Source: a bacterium
Lineage (GTDB): Bacteria; Bacillota_I; Bacilli_A; RF39; UBA660
Direction of reading: 5' to 3'
Assembly: GCA_029007415.1 (NCBI GenBank)
Contig: JAQXHT010000033.1
Coordinates: 1-6,948 of the forward strand
DNA length: 6,948 nucleotides
How positions within the stretch are numbered: the first letter of the stretch is position 1; every line of letters begins with the position of its first letter. This document shows positions 1 through 4,223 of the stretch, in pieces. A program made the position numbers and the translations under genes. The notes beneath the pieces are model-generated. The model was not told the origin of the DNA. It made no database searches and worked only from the letters and a program-made list of their open reading frames with translations.

Positions 1-422
1 ATATCTTCACTAACCCCTTTTTGACGTAACTCTCTTCTAATCTTATCTTTTCCCCAAGTAGAAAATGCTATTTTATTATTAACATAACTAGAAGCATAAC
101 TCTTATCACTTAAGTAACCTCTTCTATTTAACTTTTCCATAGCAAACTCTAATTGTGTATCATCAAAACCTTTTCTTTTCAAAAAATTGGTTAATGAAGT
201 TTCTGTCTCTGCTCTACGACTAAGCCTTTTAATCGCTTCATAATAACACTCATAGTTTTTATTTTCTTCTAAAATCATTACTAAATCTCTATCACTAACT
301 TCTCTTTTAGTTAAAATTAGATATTTGATGATAACATCTTCATATAAAGAATAAACCTTACCATCTTCTGTTACTATGTCACATAAATCGTTACCTCTAT
401 GTCTAAATGATATAATTTTCAT
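1..422 (-). CDS. recX: RecX, RecA regulator (partial, N-terminal 140 residues)
   Basis: RecX-family protein, which in studied bacteria binds RecA filaments and limits or modulates recombination and SOS activity in the cytoplasm. I translated the frame by hand. It opens with MKIISFRHRGNDLC and, after an N-terminal extension typical of Firmicutes RecX, shows the repeated three-helix pattern. First comes AIKRLSRRAETETSLTNFL (residues 63-81) with the usual 'R.rs..EL..kL..KGF' spacing. Then LNRRGYLSDKSYASSYV (about 98-114) matches the family's 'L...gyiDD.ryA..yv' signature, and KIRRELRQKGV (127-137) opens the next repeat. The ATG at 422-420 is preceded by AAGGAG eight bases upstream. About 80-130 C-terminal residues normally found in the family lie beyond the left edge. 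It follows rpoZ on the same strand but is separated from it by a terminator, so it probably has its own promoter. Confidence 0.9.
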   Translation of the reverse strand, partial: MKIISFRHRGNDLCDIVTEDGKVYSLYEDVIIKYLILTKREVSDRDLVMILEENKNYECYYEAIKRLSRRAETETSLTNFLKRKGFDDTQLEFAMEKLNRRGYLSDKSYASSYVNNKIAFSTWGKDKIRRELRQKGVSED

Positions 423-499
423 CTTTTCAACTCCTTCTATACGAAAAAGATTTCCAAATAATAGAAACCTTTAATATTTTTTAGTACTACTTTATTTTA

Positions 500-528
500 A
501 TTATATACATAAGATACAAAAAAAGAAA
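500..528 (-). promoter_or_regulatory. Possible recX promoter
   Basis: On the minus strand a perfect TATAAT lies at 505-500, about 80 bases before the recX ATG and just after the T-run of the rpoZ terminator. The -35 position at 17-base spacing is TTTCTT (528-523), which is weak and overlaps the terminator. The assignment rests on the -10 and on the need for recX to be transcribed separately. Confidence 0.35.
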
Positions 529-546
529 GTCTTAATCTTGACTTTC
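518..546 (-). terminator. rpoZ terminator
   Basis: On the minus strand GAAAGTC (546-540) pairs with GACTTTC (531-525), a perfect 7 bp stem. Seven T's follow (524-518). The 8-base loop contains the TAA stop of rpoZ (534-532), so the hairpin begins inside the last codons of the gene. Confidence 0.8.
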
Positions 547-738
547 AACAACAGTTAATTTTCCCTCTAGAACTTCTTCTAAAGCTCTACCAATGTTTTT
601 GCTACATTTATATTCATTTTCACGTAATTGGTAGTCCTCATGTTTAGCCATTTCTTTGCTTCTTCTTGCTGAAATATGAACAAGTTCATATTTTGAACTT
701 ACAATATTCAAAAGCTTATCGATAGAAGGATAAATCAT
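532..738 (-). CDS. rpoZ: RNA polymerase omega subunit
   Basis: Small subunit of RNA polymerase that helps assemble the core enzyme by binding the beta' subunit. The 68-residue product starts MIYPSIDKLLNIVSSKYELV, the Firmicutes omega opening (usually 'MLYPSID.LL.kvdSKYsLV'). It continues with an ISARRSKE helix, the position of the family's 'aakRAReL', and ends with NIGRALEEVLEGKL, matching the conserved 'vg.ALeEi..Gkl' tail. The ATG at 738-736 was chosen because the omega homology begins there and AGGAG lies nine bases upstream. The frame stays open for 24 codons further upstream, but that extension reads like spacer and holds the promoter-like sequence. In many Firmicutes rpoZ follows gmk; here its 5' neighbour is a terminator and a non-coding stretch, so it is probably a single-gene unit. 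Confidence 0.93.
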   Translation of the reverse strand: MIYPSIDKLLNIVSSKYELVHISARRSKEMAKHEDYQLRENEYKCSKNIGRALEEVLEGKLTVVESQD

Positions 739-754
739 AGTATCACACTCCTTG

Positions 755-769
755 ATATTATCATAATAT
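755..769. promoter_or_regulatory. Palindrome in the rpoZ promoter region
   Basis: ATATTAT-C-ATAATAT is a perfect inverted repeat with a one-base centre. It lies 17 bases before the rpoZ ATG and overlaps the best -10-like sequences on the minus strand (TATTAT or GATAAT). No convincing -35 is visible. It could be an operator, or simply two facing AT-rich -10-like elements; in DNA this AT-rich, chance symmetry is common. Confidence 0.3.
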
Positions 770-808
770 GAAAAAAACGAAATTACAAGAAAGATGACAC
801 TATTAGAC

Positions 809-840
809 AAAAAGAAAGGATAACTATTAACAGTTACCCT
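809..840 (-). terminator. Terminator upstream of rpoZ
   Basis: On the minus strand AGGGTAACT (840-832) pairs with AGTTATCCT (825-817) around a 6-base loop, followed by TTCTTTTT (816-809). The one non-Watson-Crick pair is a G-U wobble on this strand but an A-C mismatch on the other, and there is no T-run on the plus side. Both facts fix the orientation. It ends either the candidate RNA at about 961, or readthrough from the three-gene unit upstream. Confidence 0.75.
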
Positions 841-961
841 AAGAACAGTCTTTTCTTTATCTATTTATATTTATACAAGATATCTTCTTATATATTCATC
901 TCTCTTTCAAAATTATTGTAGGTCTAACTTCTTGGCAGTAGGCATCACCTTCCCTTTCCAT
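809..961 (-). ncRNA. Candidate small RNA or leader upstream of rpoZ
   Basis: This stretch has no gene of normal size. On the minus strand a -10-like TATAGT (973-968) would start a transcript near 961, which would run about 150 bases to the terminator at 840-809. The first 45 or so bases are near 50% G+C, far above the surrounding spacer. Within them AAAGGG lies six bases before an ATG (945-943) that opens an 11-codon frame ending in TAA at 915-913 (MPTAKKLDLQ). A second frame, from ATG 961, gives 21 residues but would be leaderless. Further along are AAGATATCTT (a perfect 10-base palindrome) and the pair AAGAA/TTCTT just before the terminator. No known riboswitch or RNA family is recognised and the -35 is poor. 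It may be a small RNA, a leader with a short peptide, or the 3' untranslated part of the upstream unit. Confidence 0.3.
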
Positions 962-1013
962 AACTACACTATACTAGAAAAATACGGAATAATTATGGGA
1001 GAAAAGTGAAAAT

Positions 1014-1280
1014 TTATTTCACAATTAATTCTTGATAAAGTTTTTTGTCGGAAAGCCAGTGATTTATATAGGAACATTCAATTTTTACTTTGATATTATT
1101 TTCTTTTAAATAGCTAAATACTTCTTCTAGCATTTTACTAGCTAACCCCTGTCCTCGATATTCATCTTTGACATAAGCAGTTGTTAATACTAGATAATCT
1201 GTTTCTTTTTGAAAAAGGACTTCTCCTACAGGAATATCATCAGAAAGATATTCTATTTTATCATTTTTAACTACTATCAT
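1014..1280 (-). CDS. Small GNAT acetyltransferase, YjdJ-like
   Basis: Short GNAT-fold protein of 88 residues, resembling the YjdJ/Gcn5-related group of about 90 residues rather than full-length acetyltransferases. It probably transfers an acetyl group from acetyl-CoA, but the substrate is unknown. The acetyl-CoA pyrophosphate loop is RGQGLA (42-47), after a beta strand YLVLTTAYV. The later IKVKIECSYINHWLSD segment (63-78) corresponds to the group's conserved 'v.p.C.y...yl' strand and helix. I chose ATG 1280 because it overlaps the stop of the upstream gene as TAATG, with AAGGG six bases before it. A TTG two codons upstream is also possible. The overlap implies translational coupling with the thioredoxin-like gene. 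Confidence 0.75.
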   Translation of the reverse strand: MIVVKNDKIEYLSDDIPVGEVLFQKETDYLVLTTAYVKDEYRGQGLASKMLEEVFSYLKENNIKVKIECSYINHWLSDKKLYQELIVK

Positions 1281-1999
1281 TAGCAACCCTTATCTAAGTC
1301 ACAAGTGTTATTATGATTAACTACTTCTTGAACAACTTTTTTTATCTTTTTGTAACTTTCTTGTTTCATTTCATCAGTAAGAGTCATATAACCATCAGTT
1401 TGCTTGTCACTAAGACCCGTTGTTAGTTCTTTAGCTTCTCCATCAATTACACTAACTATATTAGGAGCATAAATTCTTTTTTCACCGACTTGAACTTCAT
1501 TATCATCAGCAGTAGTTAAAGTATATTCTTTTAAAACAGAGTCCAATTTCTTAATTAATTTAAGATAATTTTTATCTCCTTCTTTAGTAAGTTTAGGTTT
1601 ATTTTCATCATCCAATTCATAAACATCTCTTATTTCTTTAACATCAACGTAATAAATATCTTCATCTAATTCTTTTGATATTTTAGAAACATTTTCTACT
1701 ACACTACGGCACCAAGGACAAGAATCAAAACCAAAATAAACTACAAAACTTTTCTTCTCTTTCATCATCTTTAATACTTCTTTAGCACTACTATAAACAA
1801 TTTTATTTTTACTATCTATTTTAACGGTTCGATATTTTTTCTTACTATTCTCATTTGTTTTACCATTCAAGTTTTCATACTCTTCCTTAAACTTAATGGC
1901 ATCTTTATTAGTGATTTTACCAGGCATTTTTAAAAGACTTAATGTTAATAAAAGTGCTGCCAAAACTACTGCTAATATAAGAAATCTTTTATCATTCAT
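1280..1999 (-). CDS. Membrane-anchored thioredoxin-like protein (CPWC)
   Basis: A 239-residue protein with one N-terminal membrane segment (about residues 5-24, LILAVVLAALLLTLSLL), a polar linker, and a thioredoxin-fold domain. The domain is marked by VVYFGFDSCPWCRSVVENV (86-104), with the redox pair Cys94-Cys97, and by YAPN (177-180), whose Pro179 fits the cis-proline facing the active site. The fold should lie outside the membrane and act in thiol oxidation, reduction or disulfide exchange. It resembles the PedC/bacteriocin-accessory-like thioredoxin proteins of Gram-positives; that family name is inference. An insertion of about 55 residues, rich in Asp, Glu and Lys, separates the CPWC helix from the cis-Pro strand. 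The last residues are CDLDKGC, a second cysteine pair (233 and 239) spaced CX5C. GGAGG lies nine bases before the ATG. It sits 19 bases downstream of the YitT gene and overlaps the GNAT gene. Confidence 0.82.
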   Translation of the reverse strand: MNDKRFLILAVVLAALLLTLSLLKMPGKITNKDAIKFKEEYENLNGKTNENSKKKYRTVKIDSKNKIVYSSAKEVLKMMKEKKSFVVYFGFDSCPWCRSVVENVSKISKELDEDIYYVDVKEIRDVYELDDENKPKLTKEGDKNYLKLIKKLDSVLKEYTLTTADDNEVQVGEKRIYAPNIVSVIDGEAKELTTGLSDKQTDGYMTLTDEMKQESYKKIKKVVQEVVNHNNTCDLDKGC

Positions 2000-2018
2000 T
2001 TACTACTTCCTCCAAAAA

Positions 2019-2909
2019 TTAAGCTATATTATTAATATTCTGATGAACTTTTTTCATCTTTTTATTTGATTTAATATGTTCACCGATTACTTCTGATACT
2101 TCTAAAATAGTGATAAAGGCACTCTCATCCATTTCTTCTACTATCTTCTTAAGTTCAAAAATTTCTATTCTTGTTAAAACACAATAAAGTACTTCTTTAT
2201 CACCACTAATTAAACCTTGTCCTTTAATGAAAGTTACGGTTCTACCAAGTCTTTTATAAATTGCCTCAGCAAGAAGAGTTCCTTCACTAGTTATTATAAG
2301 AGCAGCTTTTGCTTGTTCAAGGCCTTCTGAAACGAAGTCAATTACTTTGAAAGTTATGAAATAAGTAAGTAGTGAATACAATGCTCTATCAAGCCCAAAG
2401 ATAAAACCAGCTACTGTATAAATAATTAAGTTGAAACATAAAACAACTTGTCCTACTGATAAGGAAGTTTTTTTACTAATTACGATAGCAACTGATTCTG
2501 TACCATCAACACAGCCACCAAAGTGAATGATTAAACCAACTCCTACTCCTAGTAATACTCCTCCGAAGACTGTTGCTAGAAGAATTTGTTCTGTTAATGG
2601 TGTTACGTTATGAAATAGATTTAAACATAAGGAGAATAGTACCATTGTATAAACTGTTCTAAGTAAGAAACCTTTACCTAGATTACGAAAACCAATATAG
2701 ACAAATGGTATGTTAATTAGTAATACTAAGATACTTAGTGGTATATTAGTTAACTTAGAAACGATAAAGGAAATACCTGTTACTCCTCCATCTAAGATAG
2801 TATTAGGAATTAAGAAAGCCTCTAAAGCATAAGCTGCTACTATCGTTCCAATCGTCAACATTATAAATGCAATTATTATTTTTAAATATTTATTTTTAAC
2901 TTTATTCAT
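2019..2909 (-). CDS. YitT family membrane protein (DUF2179 C-terminal domain)
   Basis: A 296-residue integral membrane protein of the YitT family (YitT_membrane plus DUF2179), near the usual family length of 280-290. Hydrophobic segments fall at about 9-32, 57-77, 84-100, 108-128, 151-171 and 174-190. The family signature loops are present: PNTILDGGVTGIS (35-47) and GGCVDGTES (131-139). The soluble DUF2179 domain spans about 222-277, from GRTVTFIKGQGLISG through LEVSEVIGEH. The family's function is not established; transport has been proposed. It is the first gene of the leftward unit, with ATG 2909-2907 preceded by AAGGGTG and a promoter with a perfect -10. Bacilli often carry several paralogues, so I give no gene symbol. 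Confidence 0.93.
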   Translation of the reverse strand: MNKVKNKYLKIIIAFIMLTIGTIVAAYALEAFLIPNTILDGGVTGISFIVSKLTNIPLSILVLLINIPFVYIGFRNLGKGFLLRTVYTMVLFSLCLNLFHNVTPLTEQILLATVFGGVLLGVGVGLIIHFGGCVDGTESVAIVISKKTSLSVGQVVLCFNLIIYTVAGFIFGLDRALYSLLTYFITFKVIDFVSEGLEQAKAALIITSEGTLLAEAIYKRLGRTVTFIKGQGLISGDKEVLYCVLTRIEIFELKKIVEEMDESAFITILEVSEVIGEHIKSNKKMKKVHQNINNIA

Positions 2910-2930
2910 TGAATCACCCTTTCTTTTTTT

Positions 2931-2959
2931 ATTATAACAAACTCTATTTTGTTTGGACA
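2931..2959 (-). promoter_or_regulatory. Promoter of the YitT-thioredoxin-GNAT unit
   Basis: On the minus strand the -10 is a perfect TATAAT (2936-2931) with TG one base before it, making an extended -10. Exactly 17 bases upstream is TGTCCA (2959-2954), a weak match to TTGACA. Transcription should start near 2924, about 15 bases before the YitT ATG, which leaves just enough leader for the Shine-Dalgarno site. Confidence 0.6.
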
Positions 2960-2982
2960 GATTATTTACTAAATAATTTAAT
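2954..2982 (+). promoter_or_regulatory. Promoter of the GNAT-XRE unit
   Basis: TGGACA (2954-2959) matches four of six consensus -35 bases, and 17 bases later TTTAAT (2977-2982) matches five of six -10 bases. The predicted start is near 2989, about 24 bases before the ATG at 3013. The -35 hexamer occupies the same six base pairs as that of the leftward promoter. Confidence 0.5.
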
Positions 2983-3012
2983 TTATGGTAGTATTGTAAT
3001 GGGTGAAATAAT

Positions 3013-3423
3013 ATGAACGTATTAATTAGAGAATATAAAAATAATGATAAGTTAAGTCTTAATAATTTACTTAATGAACATTATCAAGGTATAAATATTG
3101 ATTCTTTAGAAAACAGTAAAACTGCTCTTAGTTTAGTTGCTGTTAGTGATGATAAAGTTGTTGGTCATTTACATATTGACATAATTAATGATGAATTTAG
3201 AAATATTAGATTTGGTTATATTAGTTATGTCTGTGTTGCTAGTGAATATCAAAATAAGGGAATTGGTACTCTTCTTATGAAAGAAATAGATAAGATTGCT
3301 AGTAAAGAAAACCTTACTTATTATGAATTAACTTCAAGAGCTTCAAGACAAGCTGCTCATCATTTGTATTTAAAGAATGGTTTTGTTATTAGAGAATCTA
3401 CTATCTTTAAAAAGACTTATTAG
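3013..3423 (+). CDS. GNAT family N-acetyltransferase
   Basis: Complete 136-residue GNAT protein, expected to use acetyl-CoA in the cytoplasm on an unknown amine substrate. The N-terminal strand (VLIREYKNND), the hydrophobic strand LVAVSDDKVVGHLHIDI (41-57), the acetyl-CoA loop VASEYQNKGIGTLLM (75-89, QNKGIG at 80-85) and the closing AAHHLYLKNGFVIRES (114-129, 'a..fY.k.GF' motif) appear in the usual order. GGGTG lies seven bases before the ATG. It leads the rightward unit; its TAG stop is part of the Shine-Dalgarno site of the next gene, so the two are surely cotranscribed. Pairing of a small GNAT gene with an XRE regulator is common in Bacillota and does not identify the substrate. Confidence 0.88.
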   Translation: MNVLIREYKNNDKLSLNNLLNEHYQGINIDSLENSKTALSLVAVSDDKVVGHLHIDIINDEFRNIRFGYISYVCVASEYQNKGIGTLLMKEIDKIASKENLTYYELTSRASRQAAHHLYLKNGFVIRESTIFKKTY

Positions 3424-3432
3424 GAGCATTTT

Positions 3433-4131
3433 ATGAATCAAGAAAAGATAGGAAGTCTTATTAAAAAGATAAGGAAGGAAAATAATCTTACCCAGCAAGA
3501 TTTTGCTAAGAAGTATGGAGTTACTTACCAAGCCGTTAGTAAGTGGGAAAATGGTAAAAACATTCCTGATATTGCTTTACTAAAAGAAATTTGTAGTGAT
3601 TATAATATAGATATAAATGAATTATTAGATAATAATTATACGGTTAAGAAGAAAAATATTCCGTTACTAATATTAATTGGTATTTTAACTATCACTTTTA
3701 TTACTATTTTCCTTTTAGTTACTAATAAGAATGAGTCATTTCACTTTAAAACTCTTTCTTCTAGTTGTAATAACTTTACGATTAAAGGAACTCTTGCTTA
3801 CAATAATAATCAATCATCTATTTACATTTCTAATATTGATTATTGTGGTGGAGATGACAAGATTAAATATAAAAAAATAGAATGTATTCTCTACGAAAAA
3901 GAAAAAGATAATGTTACTAAATTAATTAAAAAGAACACTTCAAAAGAAGATAATATTACGATTGAAGAATATTTAAAAGATTTCTCTTTTAAGATTAATA
4001 ACTACGACAGACTTTGTAAAACCTATTCTAAAAACAGTCTTTATCTAACAATAAAAGCAACTGATAATAATGATAAAGTCACAACATATGATATACCATT
4101 AACAATTAATGATGATTGTTTTAATAATTAA
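3433..4131 (+). CDS. XRE-family HTH regulator with a membrane anchor and outside domain
   Basis: A 232-residue protein in three parts. Residues 4-66 are a Cro/C1-type HTH domain: IGSLIKKIRKENNLTQQDFA, then the recognition helix TYQAVSKWENGKNIPD (31-46) and LLKEICSDYNIDINELL. Residues 75-97 (IPLLILIGILTITFITIFLLV) are one membrane segment. Residues 98-232 should lie outside the membrane; they are rich in Asn and Lys and carry five cysteines (112, 138, 151, 195, 229), and I recognise no family there. HTH-TM proteins with an unrelated outside part are frequent in Firmicutes and are thought to sense envelope or extracellular conditions. The start ATG follows TAGGAG at good spacing, nine bases after the GNAT stop. 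Direct binding to the adjacent divergent promoter (2931-2982) is plausible but untested. A terminator closes the unit. Confidence 0.85.
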   Translation: MNQEKIGSLIKKIRKENNLTQQDFAKKYGVTYQAVSKWENGKNIPDIALLKEICSDYNIDINELLDNNYTVKKKNIPLLILIGILTITFITIFLLVTNKNESFHFKTLSSSCNNFTIKGTLAYNNNQSSIYISNIDYCGGDDKIKYKKIECILYEKEKDNVTKLIKKNTSKEDNITIEEYLKDFSFKINNYDRLCKTYSKNSLYLTIKATDNNDKVTTYDIPLTINDDCFNN

Positions 4132-4133
4132 CG

Positions 4134-4157
4134 ACTCAACCACAAGTTGAGTTTTTT
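4134..4157 (+). terminator. Terminator of the GNAT-XRE unit
   Basis: ACTCAAC (4134-4140) pairs perfectly with GTTGAGT (4146-4152) around the loop CACAA, followed by five more T's (4153-4157). It begins three bases after the XRE stop codon and separates this unit from the arylsulfotransferase gene. Confidence 0.85.
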
Positions 4158-4223
4158 CAACTTCTATTTTATTTATCTTTAGATATATTTCTTTTAGAAT
4201 TGAAATTGTAAAGGAAGTGTATT

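Noticed and set aside
739..810. Upstream in-frame extension of rpoZ to 810 (24 more residues)
   Set aside because: The added residues have no omega homology and cover the promoter-like region. The ATG at 738 has a proper AGGAG site and gives the standard omega N-terminus.
896..961. 21-residue frame starting at ATG 961 on the minus strand
   Set aside because: It has no Shine-Dalgarno site, and the likely -10 would place the transcript start at the ATG itself. The shorter frame at 945-913 has better signals, and neither is supported enough to list as a gene.
1284..1286. TTG start for the small GNAT gene
   Set aside because: The ATG two codons later overlaps the upstream stop as TAATG and has better spacing from AAGGG.
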